Below, piece after piece: positions 43,644 to 53,050 of a DNA stretch of 60,674 nt. Each line of letters starts with the position of its first letter. Within the stretch, counting starts at the first letter, position 1. The translations under genes were made by a program, and so were the position numbers. The DNA is taken from the NCBI RefSeq assembly GCF_003258835.1, contig NZ_NPEV01000033.1, positions 1-60,674 of the forward strand, given 5' to 3'. The stretch is from Rhodobium orientis. Lineage in GTDB: Bacteria > Pseudomonadota > Alphaproteobacteria > Rhizobiales > Rhodobiaceae. Under the pieces are notes generated by a model, which was not told where the DNA came from, did no database searches, and saw only the letters and a program-made list of their open reading frames with translations.

Positions 43644-44158
43644 AGCCCTGCAATGATCACGCGGCGGGCCTCGTCCTTTGGCAGGGCTTCGATGTCCCGC
43701 GTCTCCGTCCCGCCCCAATGCTTGGCGCTCTCCATCACCTGGCGGAGGAACGCCGTGACGAGGCCGAGCCACTCCTCCTTCCGAGCCAGCTCGACAACGC
43801 TTCCGCATTTGAACTGGCGGCCGTGCATGAGGTCGCGCACGAAGATCGTCTCGCGCTTCTGGTGGAAGTAGACATAGCCGGCGATGCCACCGACGATGAA
43901 CCCGAAGAACAGCGCGGCTTTTGCGGTGGCGAACGTCAGGAGGACGATCGAGGCAATCGCGAACACCAGGAGCCCGGTGAGCGCCGAATTGCGGACCAGA
44001 TGCTCCTGCCCAGCGTCGATCAGGATGGCGTTGTCCAGGCGGTAGCGTTTGATGATTGCGAGTTCGTCGTTGTCCAGTTCAACTTTGCCCCAGAGCCCGA
44101 AAACGATGTTGCCGAGCTTGCCGGACGACTGGGTTCGTCTGAAGAGCAACTTCATCAT
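43640..44158 (-). CDS. two-helix membrane protein of conjugation operon
   Basis: 172 residues from ATG 44158 (MMKLLFRRTQSSGKLG). Two adjoining transmembrane helices near 62-100 (LTGLLVFAIASIVLLTF, AALFFGFIVGGIAGYVYF) with soluble parts both sides. No family recognised. First gene of the operon with the VirB4-type ATPase and replication-relaxation protein; perhaps a membrane anchor for the motor. Confidence 0.7.
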   Translation of the reverse strand: MMKLLFRRTQSSGKLGNIVFGLWGKVELDNDELAIIKRYRLDNAILIDAGQEHLVRNSALTGLLVFAIASIVLLTFATAKAALFFGFIVGGIAGYVYFHQKRETIFVRDLMHGRQFKCGSVVELARKEEWLGLVTAFLRQVMESAKHWGGTETRDIEALPKDEARRVIIAGL

Positions 44159-44459
44159 ATCCCCCCGCATCTGCATTGATTGAGATTATAAGGAAAATAC
44201 AACCAATGCGAGTCTGCGATCCAGATGCGGGGATAGTGGGAACCGCGCATGCGGGGGGGGGGCGCGAAGTTGCGGCTCGATCGGGGTGGGGTTCGCGGGA
44301 GTGGCGCCGAATGGCATGGAAAGGGATGAAGTCGCGGAAATTTGGCGCTGATTTTCTGTGCCTATGTTCGCCTATGCGCCGTCGCGTTTGGGGGTAGGCG
44401 ATGGGGATACAGGCGGTACATGGCTATCCCCAACGTTTGCGATCCCAGAACGTTCCCCG

Positions 44460-44494
44460 AAACGAAAGAGAGCCGGCGTTCCGGCCGGCTCTCT
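44460..44494 (-). terminator. terminator downstream of AlpA-like gene
   Basis: Perfect 11-base stem AGAGAGCCGGC/GCCGGCTCTCT (44467-44477 and 44484-44494) with a 6-base loop, followed on the minus strand by TTTCGTTTC. It sits eight bases beyond the stop of the AlpA-like gene. Confidence 0.85.
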
Positions 44495-44502
44495 CGCTCC
44501 AC

Positions 44503-44700
44503 TCAAGGAGTGTCTTGCGATGCATCTCTGGCGTCGATCCTGGCTCGAAGCCAGTCCAGCACTTCCTCCTCAACCCATCCGACTCGGTTGCTGCCGAGCT
44601 GTACCCGCTTGGGGAATTTGCCGGCTGCTTCCAGCCTCGCAATGTGTTGCGGCGAGTAGAGGACAAGCTCCTTCACCTGGCGCTTCGATAGCATTCTCAT
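44503..44700 (-). CDS. AlpA-like phage/island regulator
   Basis: 65 residues from ATG 44700 (an in-frame start at 44760 is less likely). MerR-like winged helix: MLSKRQVKELVLYSPQHIAR and AAGKFPKRVQLGSNRVGWVEEEV are the AlpA pattern. Such proteins act as excisionases or activate integrase genes. Own terminator directly behind it. Confidence 0.9.
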   Translation of the reverse strand: MRMLSKRQVKELVLYSPQHIARLEAAGKFPKRVQLGSNRVGWVEEEVLDWLRARIDARDASQDTP

Positions 44701-45147
44701 CACGATACTCCTCAATCTGAGGAGCATCGCGATGCCCCATGGGTTGACCGCCCAGGGCAACTCAAGGTTAGCATGATGGAAGAATTGGGTTCAATTACTT
44801 GATGTGATGATTTGCCGAGCACAATTCGGCTTATGCGACAAATGAACTCTCGGTCCATGCCCGCTACTCACCAGTGGCGCTTGTCGCGGCATTCACGCCC
44901 CTGACATCGGACTTTCTCTGCGCTTGTGAACCCGGGTGTCGAAGGGATCCAAACTACGTGAAGCTTCCAGACTGATGCTGGCGCAGCAAATTTCTTCCCA
45001 AAATGCCTTGTAACACCAGCCTCGGGCGCTCGAAAGCGCCATACCGATGGATCAACAACCGACGATGCACTATTGATCACCCCAAACAACCCAGTGAGTG
45101 CCAACCACCACACCCTATAATCGGAGTGAATGCAGGGAGTTCAAGGT
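44701..45147. other. gap before the double-GTPase operon
   Basis: About 450 bases with no convincing gene or RNA; must hold the promoter of the downstream five-gene operon and that of the AlpA-like gene. I see no strong dyad in it. Confidence 0.4.
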
Positions 45148-46455
45148 ATGTTGATTCTACACATCTCAGACATCCACTTCCGCAAAGGCGAGTTCGGTTC
45201 GGCAATGGACCCAAACCACCATCTGCGAACAACACTGGTGCGGGACGCCAAACAGCAATGTGAGCAGCTGGGTACTACGCCAGATGCGATATTGGTATCA
45301 GGAGATATCGCGTATTCCGGCGATCGAGAGGAGTACCAATTCGCGCAAACATGGTTCGAAGAACTGTGTCGCGAAGTGGGATGCAATGTCAGCGAGATAT
45401 CTGTCGTTCCCGGCAATCACGACGTTCAGCGAGACGTTGCAAAGAAACCGATGATCCAAGCCGCCCATAAAGACATCCAAAACACCGAGCCACAGCTGCT
45501 GGGAGGCAAGCTGCGAGGGTACCTTGAGGACGAAGACACCGGCAAACAGCTCTACGGCCCGCTCGAGAATTACAACAACTTCGCTGGCCAATACCTCTGC
45601 AGCCTTATGCCCCCTGACCGGACCAAAACGGAGCGGCGCTACAAGCTGAACGATGGATCGACGCTTTGCGTGACCGGCTTGAACTCCGCGTTTGTGTCTA
45701 GCCACGCCGACGAAGAGCGCAGTCTATTCGTCGATCCGGCCAGCTTCACGCTGACAAACGAATACGGCGTTGCGCACCTTGTCTTCTGTCATCACCCCTA
45801 CAACTGGCTTGCAAACGGGCAAGAACTCGCGGATCACCTTGGAGATGTCTCTCAAATCCAACTGTTTGGCCATGAGCACACCAACCGCGTAGAACTGAAT
45901 CGGGACTGGGTCCGCATCGCCGCCAGCGCTGCACACCCCGATCGCACGGAGCGCGGATGGGAACCGGGATACAACCTTCTGCAGTTATCGGTCCACCACG
46001 AAAACGGCGAACGGCGGCTTGACGTCACTGCACATGTCCGGGTCTGGCAAAATCGACCCGGCCAATTCACAGCAAAACGAGACAAGACTGAAGATTATTT
46101 CTTTCAGTCAATCCGTTTGGAGCCGTGGGAGTCCAAAGAGGTTGAAACATCCGAAACAGAAGGGAGTCAGCTGGTTAAAGCGACCACCATCCCTGATGAG
46201 TCGGCAATCGAAGAGGACGCCTCAATGACATCGTTGCGCGCGCTTAGCCTCAAGTACTTCAAACTCACCTTCAGCAAAAAGCTTGCCATAGCGGGAAAAC
46301 TGAACCTTCTCGAGGAAGAGGACACGAAACTGCCGGACTATGAACGCTTCCGGCAGGTCTTGCTGCGGGCGCGCGAAAGAGGTCTGTTGATTGAGTTCGA
46401 GACTGAAATCGATGGAGCCAATGGTGGCATCGAAGTGGCAGAGAAAAAGGAATAG
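45148..46455 (+). CDS. metallophosphoesterase of double-GTPase system
   Basis: 435 residues from ATG 45148, which has GGGAG eight bases upstream; the earlier in-frame start is rejected. Calcineurin-like phosphoesterase with all blocks: HISDIHF, SGDIAYSGD, PGNHD, CHHPYNW and FGHEH. The C-terminal ~65 residues (RALSLKYFKLTFSKKLAIAG, LPDYERFRQVLLRARERG) form a separate helical domain resembling the adaptor domains of GTPase-centred conflict systems. Three bases before the next gene. Predicted effector enzyme, acting on nucleotide or phosphoester substrates. Confidence 0.88.
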   Translation: MLILHISDIHFRKGEFGSAMDPNHHLRTTLVRDAKQQCEQLGTTPDAILVSGDIAYSGDREEYQFAQTWFEELCREVGCNVSEISVVPGNHDVQRDVAKKPMIQAAHKDIQNTEPQLLGGKLRGYLEDEDTGKQLYGPLENYNNFAGQYLCSLMPPDRTKTERRYKLNDGSTLCVTGLNSAFVSSHADEERSLFVDPASFTLTNEYGVAHLVFCHHPYNWLANGQELADHLGDVSQIQLFGHEHTNRVELNRDWVRIAASAAHPDRTERGWEPGYNLLQLSVHHENGERRLDVTAHVRVWQNRPGQFTAKRDKTEDYFFQSIRLEPWESKEVETSETEGSQLVKATTIPDESAIEEDASMTSLRALSLKYFKLTFSKKLAIAGKLNLLEEEDTKLPDYERFRQVLLRARERGLLIEFETEIDGANGGIEVAEKKE

Positions 46456-46458
46456 ACG

Positions 46459-47544
46459 TTGAAGGAGATCTCACTTGCCGATTGTTACGGCCACGCTGGC
46501 CTCACGTCCGAAGCGACGAACATTGCCCTTCGCTTAAAGCCTTTTGATACGATCTCAAAGGCTGTGGACGCGGATCGCATCCTCGACCTCGTAAGGTTCT
46601 ATTTTGGAATGCCCGTGGCACGTGACACCGACTGGTTCTCAAAACCGATTGTCGATGCTGATCCGGCATTTTCGATGGTCGTCAACAAGCGTGAGGTGTC
46701 CATCCTTGCGATGGCGCTTCTGGCGCATGAGGTTGCTGTTGAGGAAAAACCCGTCGCGGCCCTTGCGGTGCTGGTAGCGAGCGCGTCTGGCAGACGTGAG
46801 CCGGCGATTTGGCCCCAGTTTGTGGAGGTTATTTCTGCAGCTGCCCGGGATCTGGCCATCTCACAGCGCCGTGCTGGACCGCCGAAGCAAATTAGGGCGC
46901 GCGCGCTCAGCGACGACCTCGGTGGATCGAAAGAAAATCTAATCACAGCGGCAGATCCGACCGAACTCAATGCGGTCCTAAAGAAGCTGAATGTCGATAG
47001 CCGAGAGATGGACAAACATCTTGCTGCTCAAGTCTCGGCGGCGCTCCAACCGCTCCGTGACGAGATCGCAAATCTTCGCGAAGAGAAGGACATGCTTTGG
47101 TGGCTGATCGGAGGTCAGAGCTGCGATCTTCAACGGACCTATGCTTCAATGAGTGAGGGCAAAGCTGCTTACATGATTGGCCTCGATTTTGCGAAACGTT
47201 GCAGAACACCGCTTGGCCCCCATGCCAGCGAGTTCCTCATCAAGAAGGCACTCGGCGAGGGACGTGATGGTAAACTGGCGAAATTCAGAGTCGATGCGTT
47301 GCCCAATCTCTTTTCGGACAGCGAACTCAAGGTAATCTCATGCTCCTCGGAGATCGATGGTCTGCGTGACCTTTGTTTTCTGAATAACGCGATGAGCCGT
47401 GCGAACGATCTTGGCCTCCCGAACTGCTGGAAGAAGAAATACGGTGAGGACGGCAGCCTCTCAGACAAAACATCGTTTGAAGCCGAAGAGGTTGCCCTTC
47501 AGAGTTTCCGAGAGGCGTTGCTGCTCCGGACGTTGACTGAGTAG
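46459..47544 (+). CDS. GTPase-associated helical protein (GASH-like)
   Basis: 361 residues from a TTG at 46459 supported by AAAGGA eight bases upstream. All-helical, no enzyme motif. A coiled coil (about 195-215) leads into KDMLWWLIGGQSCDLQRTYA and PLGPHASEFLIKKALGEG, which I match to the GTPase-associated system helical domain. Probably links the phosphoesterase to the GTPases. Assignment rests on motif memory and position. Confidence 0.75.
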   Translation: MKEISLADCYGHAGLTSEATNIALRLKPFDTISKAVDADRILDLVRFYFGMPVARDTDWFSKPIVDADPAFSMVVNKREVSILAMALLAHEVAVEEKPVAALAVLVASASGRREPAIWPQFVEVISAAARDLAISQRRAGPPKQIRARALSDDLGGSKENLITAADPTELNAVLKKLNVDSREMDKHLAAQVSAALQPLRDEIANLREEKDMLWWLIGGQSCDLQRTYASMSEGKAAYMIGLDFAKRCRTPLGPHASEFLIKKALGEGRDGKLAKFRVDALPNLFSDSELKVISCSSEIDGLRDLCFLNNAMSRANDLGLPNCWKKKYGEDGSLSDKTSFEAEEVALQSFREALLLRTLTE

Positions 47545-47558
47545 AGTGGGTTTAGGCA

Positions 47559-48599
47559 TTGAATGACAAGCTAACCTGCAGCACTCTTGGCTGCGAAGTT
47601 GCGATCGATGGTTCGTGCCTTGAAGGGCACGACCCCATTCAGTCATGCCCACATTTCGGCCAGCCAAACCCTGTCAATGGGCCTGAACCTCCGGAGGGCA
47701 GCCCCGACACATTACAGGAGGCCAACCCAGAAATTTCAAAGGTGCGCCTGCCACACGGCGAGCCGCTTTCGCAGCTGGATGTTGATGCACAACAGCTGCA
47801 ACGCGCGGGGCGCCTAGTCGCAATCATGGGCGACACTTCGAGCGGCAAGTCAACTCTCTTGTGCTCACTCTACGACAGGTACCTCCGGGGTGCGTTTGCC
47901 GATCGGAGCTTTGTCGCGAGCACGACGCTGGGGGCATTCGAAAAGCTGGCGCATCTGTCTCGCGCAGTTTCAGGTGCGAGGACACCGGACACCAAACGGA
48001 CTTATGTTTCAGACGGGCTTCAGTACTACCACTTGGCGCTAGTAGGCCAAGAGAATCGCGCCCGCAGGGTCGATCTGTTCCTATCGGACCGAGCCGGAGA
48101 GACATACCGCTCCGCGATGGACCACCCCGATGCGTTCGTGGCGCTTCCGGAGCTCTCCGTCGCCCGCGTTGTTACTCTTCTCATTGATGGTGCGCGACTG
48201 GCCCAACCAGAGGAATTGCATGAAGTTCTTGGAACTGCCGGCCGGATGGTGCGTGCAATGCTGGATTCATGTGCCCTGAACGATACACAGCATCTCCACC
48301 TGGTCGTGACAAAACGCGATGAAGTGGAACGCTCCGAGAACCGTAGTGCCATTGAAGCACAGGTAAAATCGCTGGTGCATCGGCTGCGAACCAATTTTGG
48401 GCCGCGTCTCGCGACGATCCAGTATTTCGCGATTTCAGCCCGTGATCCAAAGGGAGAACATGAACCCGCAGACGGATGCGATGCCTTGCTGTCGGCATGG
48501 ATCGATGCTGCGGAACCGCGGGTTCGGGCCGTCGAACAGAACGAAGGCCCCGCCACCGAGTTCGATCGCCTTGCAACAATTGAGCGAGCCCGCGCATGA
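47559..48599 (+). CDS. GTPase 1 of double-GTPase system, Cys-rich N-terminus
   Basis: 346 residues from a TTG at 47559. The N-terminus has a possible zinc site (CSTLGCEVAIDGSC and SCPHFG, Cys 7, 12, 20, 30). Then a G domain: Walker A MGDTSSGKST (90-99), LFLSDRAGETY as switch-type G3, and VVTKRDEVE as G4, so guanine recognition is plausible. Overlaps the second GTPase by four bases. Such paired GTPases were predicted computationally as regulated conflict systems. Confidence 0.82.
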   Translation: MNDKLTCSTLGCEVAIDGSCLEGHDPIQSCPHFGQPNPVNGPEPPEGSPDTLQEANPEISKVRLPHGEPLSQLDVDAQQLQRAGRLVAIMGDTSSGKSTLLCSLYDRYLRGAFADRSFVASTTLGAFEKLAHLSRAVSGARTPDTKRTYVSDGLQYYHLALVGQENRARRVDLFLSDRAGETYRSAMDHPDAFVALPELSVARVVTLLIDGARLAQPEELHEVLGTAGRMVRAMLDSCALNDTQHLHLVVTKRDEVERSENRSAIEAQVKSLVHRLRTNFGPRLATIQYFAISARDPKGEHEPADGCDALLSAWIDAAEPRVRAVEQNEGPATEFDRLATIERARA

Positions 48600-49447
48600 G
48601 CAGCCAGCGCCATATTATTTTGGGGTATCCTGAGTCCGGCAAGACAACCTTTCTTGCAGCGCTGTGGCATGTCATTGAAGCGAGCCCGGAGACTACCTCG
48701 CTAACCCTCGAGAGAATCACAGGGGACGCTGAGTACCTCAACAAGATCGTCGAAGCGTGGCTTCGTTGCGAAGAGGTGCCCCGGACCTACCTGTCGGACG
48801 AGCAGAGGGTCTCCTTGCACGTCCGCGATACCAAGACAGGCGACAAGATAGTCCTCTCCCTCCCAGATTTTTCGGGAGAGACATTTCAGGAAATATTTGC
48901 GGATCGGCACTGCGAGGAGGGGCTATTCGGTGACCTCGACGAGGACGGCGGGATCCTGTTCTTCGTCAACGCAGACCGCGCCAATGACACGATGTCCATT
49001 CTCGACCATGCCTTTGACGGCGATGACGACGATCCTGCGAGTTCAGAGCCTGACGATATTCCGCGGGAGTTTGATGCCCGGAGAGTTCCTGAACAAACGC
49101 GCATTGTGGACCTACTTCAACTGCTGCAAACGGCTCCGTTTACCCGGCGCAACAGGAGAATCGTGCTTGTCGTTTCGGCTTGGGATGTCACCCTTGACGA
49201 TGGGATCTCACCTCAAGAGTGGGTCGCCAGAGAAATGCCACTCCTCGATCAATACTTCAGAAACAATGTGGAGGTTTATGAAACCCGGTTCTGCGGCGTC
49301 TCCGCCCAGGGCGGTGTACTGACCGCGGATACCCGCGAGTCGCTCCTGGCAAAAGACCCAGCGAAACGTGTGATCTGTCACTGGAATGGCCAGCCCGGAC
49401 GAGACATTACGCTGCCTTTGCGGTGGTTGGGCGCAGATGACGACTAG
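48596..49447 (+). CDS. GTPase 2 of double-GTPase system
   Basis: 283 residues. Walker A GYPESGKTT (10-18), LSLPDFSGETF with the DxxG-like G3 and VLVVSAWDVT as G4 region. Parallel organisation to the gene before it, with a different sequence, so this is an ancient pair rather than a recent duplication. Start ATGA overlaps GTPase 1; its 3' end overlaps the GAP1-like gene by 11 bases. Confidence 0.82.
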   Translation: MSSQRHIILGYPESGKTTFLAALWHVIEASPETTSLTLERITGDAEYLNKIVEAWLRCEEVPRTYLSDEQRVSLHVRDTKTGDKIVLSLPDFSGETFQEIFADRHCEEGLFGDLDEDGGILFFVNADRANDTMSILDHAFDGDDDDPASSEPDDIPREFDARRVPEQTRIVDLLQLLQTAPFTRRNRRIVLVVSAWDVTLDDGISPQEWVAREMPLLDQYFRNNVEVYETRFCGVSAQGGVLTADTRESLLAKDPAKRVICHWNGQPGRDITLPLRWLGADDD

Positions 49448-51416
49448 CGCTCCCGCCCGGTCACAGACGGTTCGTCTCCAGCAAATGTTGTTCGGTTACG
49501 ATCGTGGTCACCGTCTTCTCGCGTCCAGCCGGGGTGTTCCTAAAACGCTGGCATCGAAGATCTTAGGTGATACCGACTGGGACTCAAGAGTGCCAACTAA
49601 GGTCGACGGATATCTCTCAGCCCGCCCGGTGCGCGACGAAAAATCTTATGTGGTGCTGAAAACCTGGCGCGCGCCCGAAATGCCCCGACCGGGGTGTGTG
49701 TGGACGCATGTTTTGGTCCTTTCCGAGGCAGACTTGTCGCGCATTTCGGACCTCAAGGTCCTTGCAGCTTTCATCAAGCGGCCGGACCGAACGGACGATT
49801 TTACCTTCTACAGAAATGAAGTCGACGTTGAAACGCCGCACTGCGACGAGTTGTTGGACGAGGTTGACGAGCGGCTGGTTCGCAGGCTGGTCGAGCTCGT
49901 ATATGCAGGCATCTACAATGCCGGTCAGATTGAGCGGTTCGACAACCTCGAGCACGCTATGCTAGCTCTCTGGTCGCAGCAATGGCCGGCTTTGCGAAGG
50001 CGTTTTTCGTTCCGTACCGCCCCGCTCTCTCCAGCCAAGCAATCGCGCCGCAGTGGCTATGAGGTAGAGCTGGCCGACACGATACCTTCGCTAGATCTCA
50101 ATAGGAAGGAATGGTGGAACAATATCGCCTATCTTGTCTCCCGCGATATTGTGAACGGTGGCACGACCCCGTTTCGGCGCTTTTTGTGGCGCTATGGTGC
50201 TGATACAAGTGGCGAAAAAGAGGACCTCTTGTTTCTGGCTCGCATCTATCAGATGCTTAGCGTGGCCTGGGACGGCTCGACAAATGCGGCGGCACTGATT
50301 ACCGAAATTGGAAAAACTTTTCCAGAGTATCAAAGCGCCCAACTCCTCAAGTCAGACCTGACCCAACTGACGGATGCGGACTATTCGCTTCTTCCAAAGT
50401 TTGATCAGCTCGACGTTGCCCTCGGGATACAGTCCTCTCGCCACGCATCGTCATTTCCTAGTCTCGGCAGGGTCCGTCAGGATACGATCACTCAATGGCT
50501 CACTAACCGGCGCACTGAACTCGCCAAGTTGCTGACGACTCTCCGCAACGATCAAAGCGACTTTGCTGCGAGCGTCTTTGAGCATGTTGCGACGGCCAAA
50601 GATCAAGCGTTCATGTGGCAGCTTCTCGAAGTTTCCGAAAAAGCTTTCATTCGCTGTGTGAGTTCTTCGCCCACATTTCTGGACGACGATCGCATTGGAA
50701 ACATCAGCGACGAAGGCCTTGTTCAGATATTCGAAACGGCGCAACCGAAGAACGCAAAACCCTTGAAAACCCTTGTGCCGAGGCTGCTCTCTCGGAGCAA
50801 TACGGAGCTCATCTCAGCTGTATATAGCGCAGCTCCAAAGCTGGTCACGGCGGCTGTCGTCGATAAACTCGCGGACGAACTTGTTAAGAATTGGTCTCAT
50901 AGCTCAGTTCAGATGAATTGGATCGAATGCGTAAAAGGCAATAGCAAAGAGATCGTATATTTTGTGGCCAAAAGTGTTGAGACGCGGGCACAGCTATTGG
51001 TATGTCGCCAGCTACTGAGCACAGATGCTCGGAAAGTGCCCCTTCATGTTTGGTCGTCGAGACTTGACCACATCAAAGGCGACCTGCCTTTGTCTCATCA
51101 TTTGGATTTTCAAGTCTTTCTCCTCATTCAAGCGCTTATCACACCCGATGAAACAGCACCGGTTATCGTTCAGGATACGTTTGACGATGTCTACAAGGCC
51201 TTGTCCGGCAATAGACTGCGTTACCGGACGGAATCTCAACTAGCGGAACATCTGCCCAGCATTGGCTGGTTACAAAATTGGGACAAATGCTTACGGTTGC
51301 AGATCGCAATCGTGCGTATCTATAAGAGCCTTGGCCTTTCAAAGAAGAAACTTCGAAAGATCACATCTGACGATGATGTAAGAAGTCAACTTGAAGAAAT
51401 ATGGTCACGCGCGTAG
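49437..51416 (+). CDS. GAP1-like GTPase-associated protein
   Basis: 659 residues from ATG 49437; the ORF opens earlier but that part overlaps the GTPase gene. N-terminus QTVRLQQMLFGYDRGHRLLA with YDRGH is the hallmark of GTPase-associated protein 1, followed by CVWTHVLVLSEADL. The helical remainder has no enzyme motif. Expected to relay or regulate the paired GTPases. Last gene of the operon. Confidence 0.82.
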   Translation: MTTSAPARSQTVRLQQMLFGYDRGHRLLASSRGVPKTLASKILGDTDWDSRVPTKVDGYLSARPVRDEKSYVVLKTWRAPEMPRPGCVWTHVLVLSEADLSRISDLKVLAAFIKRPDRTDDFTFYRNEVDVETPHCDELLDEVDERLVRRLVELVYAGIYNAGQIERFDNLEHAMLALWSQQWPALRRRFSFRTAPLSPAKQSRRSGYEVELADTIPSLDLNRKEWWNNIAYLVSRDIVNGGTTPFRRFLWRYGADTSGEKEDLLFLARIYQMLSVAWDGSTNAAALITEIGKTFPEYQSAQLLKSDLTQLTDADYSLLPKFDQLDVALGIQSSRHASSFPSLGRVRQDTITQWLTNRRTELAKLLTTLRNDQSDFAASVFEHVATAKDQAFMWQLLEVSEKAFIRCVSSSPTFLDDDRIGNISDEGLVQIFETAQPKNAKPLKTLVPRLLSRSNTELISAVYSAAPKLVTAAVVDKLADELVKNWSHSSVQMNWIECVKGNSKEIVYFVAKSVETRAQLLVCRQLLSTDARKVPLHVWSSRLDHIKGDLPLSHHLDFQVFLLIQALITPDETAPVIVQDTFDDVYKALSGNRLRYRTESQLAEHLPSIGWLQNWDKCLRLQIAIVRIYKSLGLSKKKLRKITSDDDVRSQLEEIWSRA

Positions 51417-52022
51417 GCTGCCGTTCAAGCTCCCGCGCCGAGACCATTGCATCTCAGAATAAGTCTCCAGGAACAAGCTTTCTGTCAGCTGAACACGCCT
51501 TCTGCCGCAGATTCGTTTTTCACAATGGAAAACTTCAGGTTAGTTTTTGATTGCTCGGCATGCTCTTGCTACCTTGCTACGGCTATCATCTGGATCAATC
51601 AGACTGGGCGGCTCTGTGAGGCGCTCTAGGCCGGTCACGATACGGGAAAGACTACAGCCATACGTGTTCGAACCGCGCATTTTTGGCGGTCTCTCATTGA
51701 AATTCGATCGAACGGCTGCTTTCCCACGGTCTGAGATATTTGTTTGCTATCGCAGCGAACAACCGCCCTCCGCCCAAACCTCAGGTTTGCGAAAGTTCCC
51801 TGTGCTCAATCTGAGGATGCGAATTCGACTGAACATTTTGCGGATTCTGAAATGTTTTATATCATGGCCGCTCGCGAGATCAGCACGGCGCAGAAAACTG
51901 CAGATTACGTGTATTTTGGAATCGAACCACCGGTACGTTGCAATTTGTGGGTAAGATTAGGGGTAAAAAACGAATATTGTAATATGAATATATGTTGTTA
52001 CACCAATAGCTTGCATTAATTA
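51417..52022. other. non-coding end of island
   Basis: About 600 bases between the last island gene and the right direct repeat. Short frames here have poor codon use and no motifs. I see no gene, RNA or array. Confidence 0.45.
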
Positions 52023-52119
52023 TTCGATTCCGCCCCTGGGCACCATTACCCCTCCTCACAGCAGACCATAGCGGAACATAAATCATTGTTTTTCAATGGT
52101 TTATGAAACATGCAGTGCG
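52023..52119 (+). repeat. right copy of island direct repeat (attR)
   Basis: Right copy of the repeat at 26149-26244, with one extra C (ATTACCCC) and few substitutions. Carries the tRNA 3' end CGCCCCTGGGCACCA without the anticodon part. Marks the right border of the island, 24 bases before the LysR gene end. Confidence 0.88.
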
Positions 52120-52142
52120 GCGGCGCTTGTTGTTCAAGTTAA

Positions 52143-53048
52143 TCACCGCTCGTTGCTCAGCACGTTCTGCGGAAATCCGCGGGCAAGATGGTCGATGAAC
52201 AATCGCACAGCTGGCGGTAGCCCTCGTCGCGTCGTGAAGACCAGATGAACGATCCCTTTCTGCCCGCGCCATTCCGGGAGGATGCGCACGAGCTCGCCGG
52301 CTGCGAGTTCCGCGCGACAGACATGATCGGGCAACAACGCGACACCAAGACCGCTTTTCGCCGCCATTCGCGTTGCCGAAAAGTCGGTGCAGCCCATCCG
52401 AGCCTGTTTTCGGAACGTGCGGGTTTCTCCCTTGTCGGTTTCGATGTTCCATTCGACCTCATTCGCGCTATCGCTTGTCGATAGCAATGGGAATTGGTCC
52501 AGGTCTTCGACCTCATATACGTTCTTCGCAAGCCTTGGGGTCGCGACCAGAATTCGGATTGAGGTGCCGATCGTACGCATCGTCAGCGAAGCATCGCTGT
52601 CCAACGCTGCGCGTACGCGCAAGGCGAGGTCAATTCGCTCCGAGATCAGGTCGAGCGCCCGATCGGCGGCTACGAGCTGTAGCCGTACCTTGGGATGACG
52701 AGACAGGAAGTCCGTGATCAGTGGGACCACGACATCGACGAGGCCGGTAGGACATCCGAAGCGGACCAGTCCATGTGGTTCGGCCCTGGCTTCAGCAACC
52801 AAGGCGTGGGCCTCGTCCGCCTCCGATTGCATGCTACGGCACCGCTCATAGAATTGCTGCCCGATGTCGGTGACCCGAAATCGTCGACTCGATCTTTCGA
52901 TCAGCCGCACACCCAGGCGTTCTTCAAGTGCTGCGATGCGGCGGCTGAGTTTTGACTTGGGCTCACCGATCGCGCGACTAGCTGGTGCAAAACCGCGATG
53001 CGCCACCACTTCGGCGAAATAGGCGAGGTCATTCAGATCCTGCTGCAT
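52143..53048 (-). CDS. LysR-family transcriptional regulator
   Basis: 301 residues. N-terminal winged helix DLAYFAEVVAHRGFAPASRA and RRIAALEERLGVRLIERSS, then a periplasmic-binding-like effector domain. Divergent from the SDR gene with 111 bases between them, the usual arrangement for a regulator and its target. Ligand unknown. First chromosomal gene to the right of the island. Confidence 0.95.
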   Translation of the reverse strand: MQQDLNDLAYFAEVVAHRGFAPASRAIGEPKSKLSRRIAALEERLGVRLIERSSRRFRVTDIGQQFYERCRSMQSEADEAHALVAEARAEPHGLVRFGCPTGLVDVVVPLITDFLSRHPKVRLQLVAADRALDLISERIDLALRVRAALDSDASLTMRTIGTSIRILVATPRLAKNVYEVEDLDQFPLLSTSDSANEVEWNIETDKGETRTFRKQARMGCTDFSATRMAAKSGLGVALLPDHVCRAELAAGELVRILPEWRGQKGIVHLVFTTRRGLPPAVRLFIDHLARGFPQNVLSNER

Positions 53049-53050
53049 TC

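Noticed and set aside
51547-51954. Plus-strand 135-aa frame near island end
   Set aside because: No ribosome site, no motif, unlike the codon use of the neighbouring operon.
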